Shown: piece by piece, positions 35,828-46,123 of the stretch | How positions within the stretch are numbered: position 1 is the stretch's first letter | How the letters are laid out: each line of letters begins with the position of its first letter | Source of the DNA: Fidelibacterota bacterium | GTDB taxonomy: Bacteria; Marinisomatota; Marinisomatia; SCGC-AAA003-L08; GCA-002719095 | NCBI GenBank assembly: GCA_002705575.1 | Contig: PAHI01000023.1 | Span: 1 to 64,000, forward strand | Direction: 5' to 3' | Length of the DNA stretch: 64,000 nucleotides | Made by a program: the position numbers and the translations under genes | Notes under the pieces: model-generated | Told to the model about the DNA's origin: nothing | The model's database searches: none | Seen by the model: the letters and a program-made list of their open reading frames with translations, nothing else

Positions 35828-37178
35828 AAGTATCCTCCTCTTTTTTTAAATGTTCTAAAAACTTTGTGCTGATTTTTCCACCTTTAAATTGATCATTATC
35901 TAATATTTTTAAGTGGTAAGGAATAATAGTTTTTATTCCTTCAATAACACATTCGGAAAGTGCTGATTTCATTTTCAATATAGCCTCTTTTCTATCTCTA
36001 GCATATACGATAATTTTAGCAATCATTGAGTCATAATTAGGAGGGATCACATATCCAGCATATATATGTGAATCTATTCTGACCCCTAATCCTCCAGGGA
36101 AATGAAGACTTTTAATTTTACCGGGAGATGGCATAAAATTATTATCAGAATCTTCTGCAGTAATCCTGCATTCAATAGCATGACCTTTTGATTTAGAACT
36201 AATTAAATCATCAGATATTTTCTCTCCTGAGTGTATAAGAATCTGCCCCTTTATTAAATCATAGGAATAAATCATCTCTGTCACTGTATGCTCAACCTGT
36301 ATTCTTGTATTCATTTCTATGAAGTAATATTCATTACCTGATACAAGAAACTCAACAGTACCAACACCTAAATAGCTACATTTTTTAGCTATTTTGATTG
36401 AATCTTCAAGCAATCTAACCTCTAGATTAGGATTAATAGAAACTGAAGGGGCTTCTTCAATTATTTTCTGATGATTCCTTTGAACACTACAATCTCTTGT
36501 GCCTAAAGTACAAATGTTACCAAATTTATCAGCTAAAACCTGAACCTCAATATGTTTAGGAGAATTTAAAAATTTCTCCATATAAATTCTATCATCCTTA
36601 AAAGAATTCAGTGCTTCTGTTTTAGCTATTTCAAAATTCTTCAATAAATCTGCTTGATGCTCTACAACTCTCATCCCCTTGCCTCCACCTCCAGAAACTG
36701 CTTTTAAGATAATAGGATACCCTATACTATCTGCTATATTTATAGCTTCATCAACATTAGCAATCGGGTTTTCAGTTCCAGGAATAACTGGAACATTCAA
36801 TGAGCTAGTCATTTTACGAGCCATAGATTTATTACCCATAAATTCAATTGTGTCAGGCTTTGGACCAATAAAACGAATACTATGTTCTTCACATATCCTG
36901 CAAAACTCAGGATTTTCAGATAAAAAACCATAACCAGGGTGAATAGCGTCTGAATTAGTAAGCTCTGCTGCAGAAATAATTGCACCAATATTTAAATAAC
37001 TTTTTTTAGGCACTGCTGGACCTATACAAATTGCTTCATCGGCAAATCTGGTATGCAAAGATAATTCATCTGCTTCTGAATACACGGCTACAGTTTTTAT
37101 TCCTAGCTCCTTGCAGGCCCTGATAACTCTTAAAGCAATCTCACCTCTATTGGCAATTAGAATTTTATCAAACATCAT
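35817..37178 (-). CDS. accC: Acetyl-CoA carboxylase biotin carboxylase subunit
   Basis: A 453-residue ATP-grasp enzyme that carboxylates biotin on AccB. FDKILIANRGEIALRVIRACKELG opens the protein; GGGGKGMR is the ATP loop; RDCSVQRNHQKIIEEAP and YFIEMNTRIQVEHTVTE carry the metal-binding Glu residues and the catalytic Arg. Two adjacent ATG codons begin the gene (37178 or 37175). It overlaps accB by 11 bases and gcvH by 11 bases. The order efp-accB-accC is common; the carboxyltransferase subunits are elsewhere. Confidence 0.97.
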   Translation of the reverse strand: MMFDKILIANRGEIALRVIRACKELGIKTVAVYSEADELSLHTRFADEAICIGPAVPKKSYLNIGAIISAAELTNSDAIHPGYGFLSENPEFCRICEEHSIRFIGPKPDTIEFMGNKSMARKMTSSLNVPVIPGTENPIANVDEAINIADSIGYPIILKAVSGGGGKGMRVVEHQADLLKNFEIAKTEALNSFKDDRIYMEKFLNSPKHIEVQVLADKFGNICTLGTRDCSVQRNHQKIIEEAPSVSINPNLEVRLLEDSIKIAKKCSYLGVGTVEFLVSGNEYYFIEMNTRIQVEHTVTEMIYSYDLIKGQILIHSGEKISDDLISSKSKGHAIECRITAEDSDNNFMPSPGKIKSLHFPGGLGVRIDSHIYAGYVIPPNYDSMIAKIIVYARDRKEAILKMKSALSECVIEGIKTIIPYHLKILDNDQFKGGKISTKFLEHLKKEEDTYVT

Positions 37179-37680
37179 CTAATGTAATGTCAATTATAGG
37201 TTGACCAAACTCTACAGGACTTTCGTTATCAACTAAGATTTTTGTAACCAAGCCATCTTTATCAGCTTCTATTTCATTAAAAATTTTCATAGCTTCAATA
37301 ATACAAATTATTTGACCCTTTTTAATTTTATCACCCTCTTTGATGAAATTGGCCTCATCTGGCTTTGGAGATAAATAAACTGTCCCAACCAATGGGGCCT
37401 TTTGAATATACCCTTCTTTTTTCTCTTCTGAAATATTAATATTTTTTGAGATATCACTACTTTTAAGATTTAACTCTTCTTGTTTTTTTAAATCTAAATC
37501 AGATTGATCAAGAATACCTGAATCGGAATTACTCAAATCAGTTCTTCTATCTGAAAACTGTTCTTCTTTTTTAGTTAATTTTATTTTATTAAAACCCCAG
37601 AAGGAAGAGACTTCTAAAGAGTTAATTTTAGAGGACTCTAGAATATTGATTAAAGATTTAATTTTATTTTTTATTTTCAT
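37168..37680 (-). CDS. accB: Biotin carboxyl carrier protein
   Basis: A 170-residue carrier of acetyl-CoA carboxylase. The C-terminal biotinyl domain has the EAMKIFNEI motif, with biotinylated Lys132, and the preceding APLVGTVYLSPKPDEANFIKEGDKIKKG. The N-terminal part has the AccB dimerisation-like helix (KIKSLINILESSKINSLEV) and a charged linker (about 40-92). The ATG at 37680 overlaps the efp stop by four bases. Confidence 0.96.
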   Translation of the reverse strand: MKIKNKIKSLINILESSKINSLEVSSFWGFNKIKLTKKEEQFSDRRTDLSNSDSGILDQSDLDLKKQEELNLKSSDISKNINISEEKKEGYIQKAPLVGTVYLSPKPDEANFIKEGDKIKKGQIICIIEAMKIFNEIEADKDGLVTKILVDNESPVEFGQPIIDITLDDV

Positions 37681-38240
37681 AATTTAGATCTTTCTATATA
37701 TTTCCTTTCCTTTGTATCAACTTTTATGGTTTCTCCAATCTGAACGAATAATGGAACTTGAATAGAAATACCTGTCTCAAGCTTTGCAGGCTTATTTCCT
37801 CCTTGTGCGGTATTGCCTTTTTCTCCAGGGTCTGTATCAATAACTTTTAAGTTCATATGTACAGGAATCCTTATTTCAATAGGCTCTTCCTCATGAAAAA
37901 CTATCGTAGTTTTAGTATTCTCAATTAAAAAATTTGAAGCCTCACCTACTTTAGAAGATTCCATTGATATCTGCTCAAATGTTTCATTATTCATAAAATA
38001 ATATAAATCTGAGTCTTTGTAGAGATAATTGAAATCATATGCTTCCAATCTTACAGTAATCACTTTTTCTCCAGATCTAAAAGTTTCATCAATAACTTGT
38101 CCTGTTTTAATATTCTTCAGTTTAGTTCTAACAAACGCCCCTCCCTTTCCAGGCTTTACGTGCAAAAACTCAATAATTTTAAATAAATTATTTTTATAAT
38201 CGATTACTAAACCATTTTTAAAATCTGAAGTATCTGACAT
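37677..38240 (-). CDS. efp: Elongation factor P
   Basis: A 187-residue three-domain factor that rescues ribosomes at polyproline stretches. The tip of domain I reads VKPGKGGAFVRTKLKN, with Lys32 at the position modified in E. coli (Lys34); no epmA/epmB genes are in the window. Further EF-P segments are TFRSGEKV, YLYKDSDLYYFMNNETFEQI and TDPGEKGNTAQGG. ATG at 38240. It leads the efp-accB-accC-gcvH-gcvPA-GGGPS-xer run, about 25 bases after the TPR-like gene. Confidence 0.96.
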   Translation of the reverse strand: MSDTSDFKNGLVIDYKNNLFKIIEFLHVKPGKGGAFVRTKLKNIKTGQVIDETFRSGEKVITVRLEAYDFNYLYKDSDLYYFMNNETFEQISMESSKVGEASNFLIENTKTTIVFHEEEPIEIRIPVHMNLKVIDTDPGEKGNTAQGGNKPAKLETGISIQVPLFVQIGETIKVDTKERKYIERSKL

Positions 38241-38265
38241 ATTTATACCTTTTTTAAATTAAACG

Positions 38266-38739
38266 TTATTTTTTAAGTAGATTATTTTTTGATTGCTCAA
38301 AAGAATTCAAAATTTCTAACTCATACTTTGCTGACTCAGACAGCTCATCATTTGGAAATTGCTCTAAAAATGAGTTGTATCCATTAAAGCCTTTTGTATA
38401 CATGCCTAAATAATTGGAACATATATACGAGCTCATAAATAATGATTTCTTATATAGCTCTAAATTTTCATTTTTATTTTCACTGACTCTATCTAAGGAA
38501 TCTAAAATAATCGAAAAATAGTCTAATGCTATAGTATAATTAGAATATTCATTTAAATATATTTCAGCAATATTGTAATTAGCTACTAATGTATCATTTT
38601 TAATCTTAAACAACATTTTTAAACTCTCGTCATAATCTTCTATTGCTCTGAAATTCTTAAATTGATTATAATCAGATGAAATATTTGATCCAATTAAAAA
38701 TGATAAGCCCGCTAATAATATATAAATATATTTTTTCAT
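38266..38739 (-). CDS. Exported TPR-like protein of unknown function
   Basis: A 157-residue protein with an N-terminal signal sequence (KKYIYILLAGLSFLIGSNIS, cleavage about residue 18-20). The mature part is helical with degenerate tetratricopeptide-like pairs (NYNIAEIYLNEYSNYTIALDYFSIIL and YNSFLEQFPNDELSESAKYEL), which recall the C-terminal TPRs of YbgF/BamD-type periplasmic proteins. No specific family is recognised. ATG at 38739; it lies between an AsmA-like gene and efp. Confidence 0.6.
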   Translation of the reverse strand: MKKYIYILLAGLSFLIGSNISSDYNQFKNFRAIEDYDESLKMLFKIKNDTLVANYNIAEIYLNEYSNYTIALDYFSIILDSLDRVSENKNENLELYKKSLFMSSYICSNYLGMYTKGFNGYNSFLEQFPNDELSESAKYELEILNSFEQSKNNLLKK

Positions 38740-38818
38740 AATTTAAAATTTATACAAAAATGTAGATTACATCCACAATTTATTTAAACCTCTGCTTAAT
38801 TTAAAGAACTTAAAACAA

Positions 38819-40138
38819 CTAAAGCTTAATTTTTAAATTTAAGTTGCTTATAATTTTATTATAAAAGTTATCTAAAGATGAAAAGGAGCCTGAAACATCT
38901 AAAAAACCAATTTGCTTAGATATCTTTAAATCTGATAACTCTAACTCATTATCTTTTATGGCGCCTTCTATATTTACCTTATCAAATGAAAATTTCTTAT
39001 ATGAAAAATTCTCTATTTTTGCATCAGAAAAAACAGCAGAGTTATTGCTACTATCAGATCTGATAGTAAGATTTCCACTTAAATATCCGTTCGCTTTTAA
39101 ACCTTTAAATAGATTAATATCTAACTTATCAAAAATCATATCTGCAGAATATTCAGATAAGTCTTTTATTTTAAAATTATTAAAAAAAACTTTTCCTTTT
39201 TTATAGCTCAAATTAAAGTTTTCACCCTCCCAATAATCTGAATTTACAAACAACTCCTGATTTTTAATCACTACTGGATTAAAATCATTCATATATAGCT
39301 CAAAATTCTCAATGTTCAACAAACTATCCTTGATTTTTAAATTTCCGGCTACCAAATAATCTTTTTTAAGAATTTTATCTGCTTTAAATGGAACATCTAT
39401 GATAAATTCGTTGTTTAACCTCTTTATTTCACCATGAAAATTTTTAAATGATTTTCCAGAAATCGTAATACCAGAAGCATCAAACATACCTTGAAAATCA
39501 AAAATATTTTCACCACGACCTATAAAACTTGCATGCTTGAAGCTGAAAAAAGCATTAAGTGGAGATACGGTGCTTACCTTAAAAGAATAATTAAAGAAGT
39601 TATTTCCAAAATCTATATTTAAATCTTCAGATTTAAATTTATAACCTAAATAATTAAAAACAAGACTTCCCTTAACTGAACGCTTATTATTAGAAGTACT
39701 TTCTAAGACTAAATCATTAATAAAAAAACTATTACCAAAATATTTTATTGATGAGTCTAATATTTCAATTTTATGGTAGAGAAAAGAACTTCCATGCTTT
39801 TCAATTTCATAGATATAAGCATCTGCATTTTTTATTTTTACTATACCGATAGATCTTTTCAAGCTAATAACAGATAAAATATCAGGCTTTATATATACCT
39901 CACCCAAAAAAGCCTCATAATTATCTGACTTTACTAATACATCATATAATTTAATCCCACTGAAAAAATTACCTTCTGATTCAGAAAAAATAAACTCATT
40001 TAAATCTAGAGAATGTTTTACAACATACTGGACAGGATTTCTTAATGTATTTATAAATAAATCACTATAGAAATACAAACCAACAATTATGATAAAAGAA
40101 ACCAGTAATAAAAACTTAAAAAGCTTATTTATAAACAT
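38819..40138 (-). CDS. AsmA/TamB-like membrane-anchored protein
   Basis: A 439-residue protein with one N-terminal helix (about residues 5-28) and a long periplasmic region rich in short alternating beta segments such as VKIKNADAYIYEIEKHGS and NIENFELYMNDFNPVVIKN. This repeated pattern suggests the AsmA-like/TamB N-terminal repeating beta-groove fold that carries lipids across the periplasm. No TamB C-terminal domain is seen, so the assignment is a fold-level guess. ATG at 40138, about 90 bases past the dnaK stop. Confidence 0.5.
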   Translation of the reverse strand: MFINKLFKFLLLVSFIIIVGLYFYSDLFINTLRNPVQYVVKHSLDLNEFIFSESEGNFFSGIKLYDVLVKSDNYEAFLGEVYIKPDILSVISLKRSIGIVKIKNADAYIYEIEKHGSSFLYHKIEILDSSIKYFGNSFFINDLVLESTSNNKRSVKGSLVFNYLGYKFKSEDLNIDFGNNFFNYSFKVSTVSPLNAFFSFKHASFIGRGENIFDFQGMFDASGITISGKSFKNFHGEIKRLNNEFIIDVPFKADKILKKDYLVAGNLKIKDSLLNIENFELYMNDFNPVVIKNQELFVNSDYWEGENFNLSYKKGKVFFNNFKIKDLSEYSADMIFDKLDINLFKGLKANGYLSGNLTIRSDSSNNSAVFSDAKIENFSYKKFSFDKVNIEGAIKDNELELSDLKISKQIGFLDVSGSFSSLDNFYNKIISNLNLKIKL

Positions 40139-40227
40139 AATCAGTGTTATTTATATTGTCATATAGCACACATATTAAAAGCAATTGCTTAGAATTTGCA
40201 TGAAGATCTACCGATATTCAAAAACCT

Positions 40228-42150
40228 CTATTTAACTTCTTCAAAATCAGCTTCTTCCACTTGATCATTTTGAGATTTCTGAGAAGTTTCTTTTTTATCA
40301 TTCGGTTTAGTAGATGTACCTGCTGTAGCCTCATCATTATTTTTAGTTTGCTGATAAAGCTTTTCAGAAAGACTTTGAAATAAACTACTCAATTCATCCA
40401 TACGGCTCTTAATAACATCAGGATCATCGCTTTTATTAGCCTCTTTTAATGAAGAAATAGCATTTTCTACTTTTTCTTTATCTTCTTTAGACAGCTTATC
40501 TCCTAAATCTTTAACCTGTTTTTCAGTTTGATAGATTGTTTGCTCAGCATTATTATGCAAATCAATAAGCTCTCTTTTTTCTTTATCTTCTTTTTCGTGA
40601 ATTTTAGCATCTTCTTTCATTTTTTCAATTTCTGAATCTGATAAACCACTAGAAGCCTCTATTCTAATAGACTGCTCTTTATTTGTCGCTTTATCTTTAG
40701 CAGAAACACTAAGAATACCATTAGCATCGATGTCAAAAGAAACCTCTATTTGAGGAATCCCTCTAGGTGCAGGAGGAATTCCATCTAAATGGAATCTACC
40801 TAAGGATTTATTATCAATAGCCATCTCTCTTTCACCTTGTAAAACATGGACTTCTACTGAAGGCTGACTATCTTGAGCGGTAGAGAATATTTGTGATTTT
40901 TTAGTAGGAATAGTAGTATTAGCTTCGATTAATTTTGTCATAACACTACCATAAGTTTCTATACCTAGAGATAAAGGAGTTACATCAAGCAAGACCACAT
41001 CTTTAACATCCCCTCCTAAAACTCCACCTTGAATAGCAGCACCCAATGCTACAACCTCATCGGGATTAACGCTTTTATTAGGCTCTTTACCAAAAACCTC
41101 TTTAACTAATTGCTCTACTTTGGGAATTCTAGTTGATCCACCAACTAAAATAACCTCAGCAATATCACTAGGTTTTAATTTCGCATCCTGCAAAGCTTTT
41201 ATACATGGCGCTTTTGTTCTATCAACTAATTTTTCAATAAGTTTTTCAAAAACAGTTCTTGTAATATTTAAATTTAAATGTTTTGGACCGGAGCTATCAG
41301 CAGTAATATATGGCAGATTTATATCTGTTTGAGTTTTAGATGAAAGTTCTTTTTTAGCCTGTTCTGCAGCCTCTTTTATTCTACCAAGAGCTTGAGGGTC
41401 TTTTGTTAAATCAATACCATTTTTATCTTTAAAATCATCTGCTATATAAGACACCAGAGCAGAATCAAAATCATCTCCCCCTAAATGTCCATCTCCATTA
41501 GTAGAGTTAACTTCAATTGATTTTTCACCATCAACATCCATGATATCTAAAATAGATATATCAAAAGTGCCCCCACCTAGATCATAAACAGCAACTTTTT
41601 GATCATTTTTCTTGTCAATTCCATATGCTAATGCTGCAGCAGTAGGCTCATTAATAATTCTTTTAACATCTAAACCTGCTATTTTTCCAGCATCTTTAGT
41701 GGCTTTACGCTGACTATCATTAAAATACGCAGGAACAGTAATAACTGCATCCGTAACCTTATCATTAAGATAGCTTTCTGCAGTTTGCTTAATAGATTGT
41801 AAAATCATAGCACTTATCTCAGGTGCAGAATACTTTTTATCCATTGCTTTAAAATTAACCTCACCTTTGGAACCTTTTTCTATTTTGTAAGGAAGATCTT
41901 TTTTCTCACTTGAGACTTCGGAAAATTTTCTACCTATAAACCTCTTTGCAGAAAATATTGTATTTTCAGGGTTTGTAGCTGCTTGACGCTTAGCTGTAGC
42001 TCCAGTAAGCCTTTCATCTTTAGTGAATGCAACAATCGATGGCATCGTACGGCTTCCTTCAGAGGTAGCAATTACCTCAGGGCTTGACCCATCCATTACC
42101 GCGACACAAGAATTTGTTGTACCTAAATCTATTCCAATAATTTTTGACAT
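40228..42150 (-). CDS. dnaK: Chaperone DnaK (Hsp70)
   Basis: About 640 residues. [15 protein letters not shown], the [22 protein letters not shown] segment, [20 protein letters not shown] and [10 protein letters not shown] are Hsp70 ATPase signatures, followed by the substrate domain with [13 protein letters not shown] and a helical lid ending [11 protein letters not shown]. The start is ATG at 42150, preceded by AGGAG (42158-42162); an upstream TTG extension would add 14 unrelated residues. grpE and dnaJ are not adjacent. clpC lies just upstream, so two protein-quality genes adjoin. Confidence 0.97.
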   Translation of the reverse strand: MSKIIGIDLGTTNSCVAVMDGSSPEVIATSEGSRTMPSIVAFTKDERLTGATAKRQAATNPENTIFSAKRFIGRKFSEVSSEKKDLPYKIEKGSKGEVNFKAMDKKYSAPEISAMILQSIKQTAESYLNDKVTDAVITVPAYFNDSQRKATKDAGKIAGLDVKRIINEPTAAALAYGIDKKNDQKVAVYDLGGGTFDISILDIMDVDGEKSIEVNSTNGDGHLGGDDFDSALVSYIADDFKDKNGIDLTKDPQALGRIKEAAEQAKKELSSKTQTDINLPYITADSSGPKHLNLNITRTVFEKLIEKLVDRTKAPCIKALQDAKLKPSDIAEVILVGGSTRIPKVEQLVKEVFGKEPNKSVNPDEVVALGAAIQGGVLGGDVKDVVLLDVTPLSLGIETYGSVMTKLIEANTTIPTKKSQIFSTAQDSQPSVEVHVLQGEREMAIDNKSLGRFHLDGIPPAPRGIPQIEVSFDIDANGILSVSAKDKATNKEQSIRIEASSGLSDSEIEKMKEDAKIHEKEDKEKRELIDLHNNAEQTIYQTEKQVKDLGDKLSKEDKEKVENAISSLKEANKSDDPDVIKSRMDELSSLFQSLSEKLYQQTKNNDEATAGTSTKPNDKKETSQKSQNDQVEEADFEEVK

Positions 42151-42194
42151 TATATATCTCCTAAATATTATAAAAACATGAACAATATGCAATT

Positions 42195-42227
42195 ATTATA
42201 CCTTTTAAAAAAACAAGACAAAATGTC
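42195..42227 (-). promoter_or_regulatory. dnaK: Probable dnaK promoter with a small palindrome
   Basis: In the 109-base gap before dnaK the minus strand shows TATAAT (42195-42200), with TTGTCT (42216-42221) 15 bases upstream. The -35 overlaps an 11-base palindrome, GACA-three bases-TGTC (42217-42227). The CIRCE operator is not present. The palindrome could be a regulator site or chance. Confidence 0.45.
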
Positions 42228-42259
42228 AGCTTTTAATGGCAGAATGACGCCCCTTAAGG

Positions 42260-44236
42260 CTATTTTTTAGAAAATTGACTGAAAATCAACTTATTGTTTT
42301 TAGATTTCACAGTTATAAGCTTGTTATCTTTAAATACACCCTTTATAAATTTATTTGAAATTACATTCTCAATTTCATTTTGGATCAATCTCCTTAAAGG
42401 ACGAGCGCCCCACTCCCTGTGAGAACCATCTTTAAGCAAGTACTCTTTCGCCGTTTTAGAAAACCTTAAGACATTATTTCTTTCTAATAGGTTATTTTTT
42501 AAATCCGACAACTGCAAGTCAATTATTTTAAACAAATCATCTTTATTTAAAGAATTAAACATAATAATCTCATCAATTCTATTCAGAAACTCTGGCAAAA
42601 AATACTTTTTGATTTCATTAAAAATATCATTTTTTTCATTTCTTTTATTTTTCTTGTTTGAAGAAAAGCCAATAGATGAAGACTCTACAGATTTAGTCCC
42701 AATATTTGAAGTCATTATTATTATACAATTATTAAAGTCCACTCTTCTTCCGTAACTATCTGTTAGCGTTCCTTCATCTAGAATCTGAAGTAATAAATTA
42801 AAGACATCTTTGTGAGCCTTTTCAATTTCATCAAATAAAACAACAGAGTATGGATTCCTTCTAACTTTCTCTGTCAATTGCCCTCCTTCTTCGTAGCCCA
42901 CATAACCCGGAGGCGCACCTATAAGCCTAGAAACATTATATCTTTCCATATATTCAGACATGTCAATTTTTATAAATGACTGTGAGTTAGTAAACAGATA
43001 TTTCGATAAAACTTTTGCCAACTCAGTTTTACCAATACCTGTTGGACCAAGAAACATAAAGGACCCAATAGGATGGTTTGGATTTTTCATTCCAGCTCGC
43101 GCTCTAATTATTGCCTGAGAGATTTTATCAATAGCTAAATCCTGACCTATAATCTTACATTTAAGTTCTTTAGGCATATTTAAAAGTCTTGTAGTTTCAG
43201 ATTCAGCGACTTTAGAAAGAGGAATGCCTGTCATAGCAGAAACAACATCTTCAATATCTTCTTCAGATACAATAGGGTTAGAGTAATCATCATTAGGACG
43301 AGCATTATTATGTTCGTACTCTAATTTTAACTTCAATTTTCTTTCTTTATCTCTAACAGTAGCAGCTTTTTCAAATTTCTGATCGCCAATAGCTTTAGTT
43401 TTTTCTTGAGCAAGTTGAATTAACTTCTTTTCAAGCTTTATAATGCTAGCAGGAATATTTACATTACCCATGTGAATCTTAGATCCAGCCTCATCTAAGA
43501 TATCTATTGCTTTATCAGGCAAAAATCGATCACTGATATATCTCTCACTAAGCTGAACACAAGCATTTATAGACTCTTCTGAATACTTAACATTATGATG
43601 AGACTCATATCTAGAAGATATACCCTTTAAAATATCTACAGCATCCTTAATTGATGGAGGGTTTATCAATATTTTCTGAAACCTACGCTCAAGAGCTCCA
43701 TCTTTTTCAATATACTTTCTATATTCGTTTAAAGTTGTTGCACCAACTATCTGAATATCCCCTCTAGCTAAAGCAGGCTTAAACAAATTAGCTGCATCCA
43801 TTGAACCTGCTGCACCCCCTGCACCAACTATAGTATGCAATTCATCTATAAAAACTATAATATCATTACTGTTCTCCAATTCTTGAATCATACCTTTTAT
43901 TCTCTCTTCAAACTGCCCTCTATACTTAGTTCCAGCGACAAGACCAGGCATATCCAAAGCAACAACTCTTTGATCCCAAAGTAAACGGGGGACTTTTTTC
44001 TGTATAATTCTAAGTGCAAGTCCCTCAATGACAGCCGTCTTTCCAACACCCGGCTCTCCAATTAATACAGGATTATTTTTTTTTCTTCTTATTAATATTT
44101 GAGAAACTCTTTCAATTTCTGTATCTCTACCAATAATAGGATCTAACTTGCTTTCAAACGCAAGCTTAGATATATCTCTGCTAAATGAATCTAGCATTGG
44201 AGTTTTTGTTTTATTTTCTTTTGGTTGAATTGTCAT
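42260..44236 (-). CDS. clpC: ClpC-type AAA+ unfoldase lacking the N-domain
   Basis: A 658-residue Clp ATPase with two AAA+ modules: D1 [15 protein letters not shown] and D2 [18 protein letters not shown]-like short middle domain ([17 protein letters not shown]) between the modules marks ClpC rather than ClpA or ClpB, and an IGF tripeptide at about 522-524 is the ClpP contact. It begins directly with [15 protein letters not shown] at the edge of D1, so the usual about 150-residue N-domain (two Clp_N repeats) is missing. The upstream 50 bases hold no remnant. ATG at 44236. Substrates or adaptors that bind the N-domain could not act here. Confidence 0.88.
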   Translation of the reverse strand: MTIQPKENKTKTPMLDSFSRDISKLAFESKLDPIIGRDTEIERVSQILIRRKKNNPVLIGEPGVGKTAVIEGLALRIIQKKVPRLLWDQRVVALDMPGLVAGTKYRGQFEERIKGMIQELENSNDIIVFIDELHTIVGAGGAAGSMDAANLFKPALARGDIQIVGATTLNEYRKYIEKDGALERRFQKILINPPSIKDAVDILKGISSRYESHHNVKYSEESINACVQLSERYISDRFLPDKAIDILDEAGSKIHMGNVNIPASIIKLEKKLIQLAQEKTKAIGDQKFEKAATVRDKERKLKLKLEYEHNNARPNDDYSNPIVSEEDIEDVVSAMTGIPLSKVAESETTRLLNMPKELKCKIIGQDLAIDKISQAIIRARAGMKNPNHPIGSFMFLGPTGIGKTELAKVLSKYLFTNSQSFIKIDMSEYMERYNVSRLIGAPPGYVGYEEGGQLTEKVRRNPYSVVLFDEIEKAHKDVFNLLLQILDEGTLTDSYGRRVDFNNCIIIMTSNIGTKSVESSSIGFSSNKKNKRNEKNDIFNEIKKYFLPEFLNRIDEIIMFNSLNKDDLFKIIDLQLSDLKNNLLERNNVLRFSKTAKEYLLKDGSHREWGARPLRRLIQNEIENVISNKFIKGVFKDNKLITVKSKNNKLIFSQFSKK

Positions 44237-44286
44237 TTTATTAAAATTTGATTCATTCGAATTTAATAAGATTTATTTAAAAAAAA

Positions 44287-44958
44287 TCAAATATTTTTTA
44301 TCAACATATTATTATGCTTGATTTCATATACTGAATCTGCAATTTTTTCAAACCTTCTATCGTGTGTTGCTATTATAAACTTTACATTTCTTGCTCTACT
44401 TATTTCTTTTATCTGCTTAAGAAGCATCTCACTGTTGTCGTCATCTAAATTACCGGTAGGTTCATCTGCCAAAACCATAAACGGGTCATTAATAATAGCC
44501 CTAGATATTGCAACCCTTTGCTTTTCTCCTCCAGAAAGCTCGCTAGGGTATGAATTTATTTTATTTTCAATATTAAAAGAATTCAGAAGCTTTTTAATTT
44601 TTTTACGTATATTTTTTTTACCCACACCCTTGATTAATAATGCTAATTCAATATTTTCGCATACAGTAAATTCTGGCAGCAAATAATCAAATTGAAAAAT
44701 ATAGCCAATCATCTCTTTTCTTAGCTTTAAATAATTAGTTTTACAATACTTCATTCCCTCTAAAAAAATATCTCCTTCATCAGGCACATCCAGTGTACCT
44801 AGCATATTTAAAAAAGTAGATTTACCAATGCCTGAAGGACCATATATAGCAACAATTTTTTCGCTAGATAATGAAAAATTCATATTCTCAAAAACAAGAG
44901 TTTCGTTTTTAGAACCCTGATTGTATTTTTTAGTAATATTGTTAGCCTTTAATTGCAT
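44287..44958 (-). CDS. lolD: Lipoprotein-releasing ABC transporter ATPase LolD
   Basis: A 223-residue ABC ATPase: Walker A GPSGIGKST, signature LSGGEKQRVAISRAI, Walker B VLADEPTGNLDDDNS. It powers extraction of outer-membrane lipoproteins from the inner membrane. The two permease genes directly upstream support LolD over MacB or FtsE. It overlaps the adjacent permease gene by 17 bases. Indicates a Gram-negative envelope. Confidence 0.9.
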   Translation of the reverse strand: MQLKANNITKKYNQGSKNETLVFENMNFSLSSEKIVAIYGPSGIGKSTFLNMLGTLDVPDEGDIFLEGMKYCKTNYLKLRKEMIGYIFQFDYLLPEFTVCENIELALLIKGVGKKNIRKKIKKLLNSFNIENKINSYPSELSGGEKQRVAISRAIINDPFMVLADEPTGNLDDDNSEMLLKQIKEISRARNVKFIIATHDRRFEKIADSVYEIKHNNMLIKNI

Positions 44959-46123
44959 TTAACTTTAGAACCTCAATATTGCATATATTGTTAGAAAAAG
45001 CTCTTTCAATTGAAAGATACAAAACAACGAAATTAAAGACTAGCGAAAAAACTACCACAGAATAAGATATATCAATACTATTTAAAATAGGTACAAATAA
45101 ATTTATAATATCTAATTGAGCCATCAAATATGACAAAAACACTCCAAAAAGCATTCCCGTGAAACTTAACGAAAGCAAGGTAAGGATAAAAAGAACCTTT
45201 ATTTTATTCGAATCCATACCTAAATAGCTAAGCATGGTAATTTGCTTCCTCTTTCTATGAAGTAATAAATTCACAAGTCCGTAAAAGTTGATACAAATGA
45301 TAAAAATAATGATAAAACCAAACCCAGTATACAAGTATTTTTCAAACTTAATTGCTCTAAAAAAAAGAGGATAAAGATTTTCCCAAGACCTATAATCAAT
45401 ATCTGCTATATTGTTTCTTATATATTCTAAATCTGATCTAGAAAGATTCACAGGCAAAGACAAGTAACTTTTAGCGCTATGAAACAAATCTAAAGCCTTG
45501 GCATAGTCAATAAACACAAACTCATTTTCAAAATGGTCGATAGAGTTAATCTTTTCAAACACAAAGTTCTGATCAAGGTATCTGAAAGAATTTGATGAAG
45601 GAAATAGAACACCATCTAATGGAGATATTATACTTATAATGCTGCCTTTTTCAGGAAAGCCTAACTGATATGCTAAATCATCTCCAATAAAAATGCCTGA
45701 ATCAATAAAGAATTCATCTTTATATAATCTTATTTTATTTTTTTCGATAAAAATATCAAAATCACTAATACCTAAGACCGTAACAACCTTATTATACTTT
45801 TTCCCACTAGGGTCATTGTAAACAAGCAATGCTTTTCTTTTAATTGTAAGACTCGATTTTTTGTTTAAATCTTTTAAATATTTTTTAATATTTAACAACT
45901 TATTATCTTCTTCATAATAAGAGCTACTCAAATATATTTGAGATTTTCCATAAATAGAGCTAATCTGATTAGAAACTTCATTTTCTATTGATTCAACAAC
46001 GCTATAAGTCACAATTGGCACCATGGTTGAAATAACTGTTGCAAATAAAGGAAACAAAAGAGATGAATTAATCTTATTGTTAGAATTATTCTTAAAGATT
46101 ATTCTTAAAAAATACTTAAACAT
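44942..46123 (-). CDS. FtsX-fold permease, LolC/LolE-like (second)
   Basis: A 393-residue protein: one N-terminal membrane helix, a large periplasmic domain (about 45-265) and three C-terminal helices, which is the type VII ABC permease layout. GLVNLLLHRKRKQITMLSYLGMDSNKIKVLFILT near the C-terminus is the FtsX-domain coupling stretch. It is clearly diverged from the neighbouring permease, so the pair is probably a heterodimer with LolD. C and E cannot be told apart. It overlaps that permease gene by 8 bases. Confidence 0.8.
   Translation of the reverse strand: MFKYFLRIIFKNNSNNKINSSLLFPLFATVISTMVPIVTYSVVESIENEVSNQISSIYGKSQIYLSSSYYEEDNKLLNIKKYLKDLNKKSSLTIKRKALLVYNDPSGKKYNKVVTVLGISDFDIFIEKNKIRLYKDEFFIDSGIFIGDDLAYQLGFPEKGSIISIISPLDGVLFPSSNSFRYLDQNFVFEKINSIDHFENEFVFIDYAKALDLFHSAKSYLSLPVNLSRSDLEYIRNNIADIDYRSWENLYPLFFRAIKFEKYLYTGFGFIIIFIICINFYGLVNLLLHRKRKQITMLSYLGMDSNKIKVLFILTLLSLSFTGMLFGVFLSYLMAQLDIINLFVPILNSIDISYSVVVFSLVFNFVVLYLSIERAFSNNICNIEVLKLNAIKG

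Noticed and set aside
35453..35900. Glycine riboswitch before gcvH
   Set aside because: gcvH overlaps accC, leaving no leader; no tandem aptamer-like sequence is seen.
42151..42259. CIRCE element for HrcA control of dnaK
   Set aside because: The TTAGCACTC-N9-GAGTGCTAA repeat is not present on either strand in the gap.
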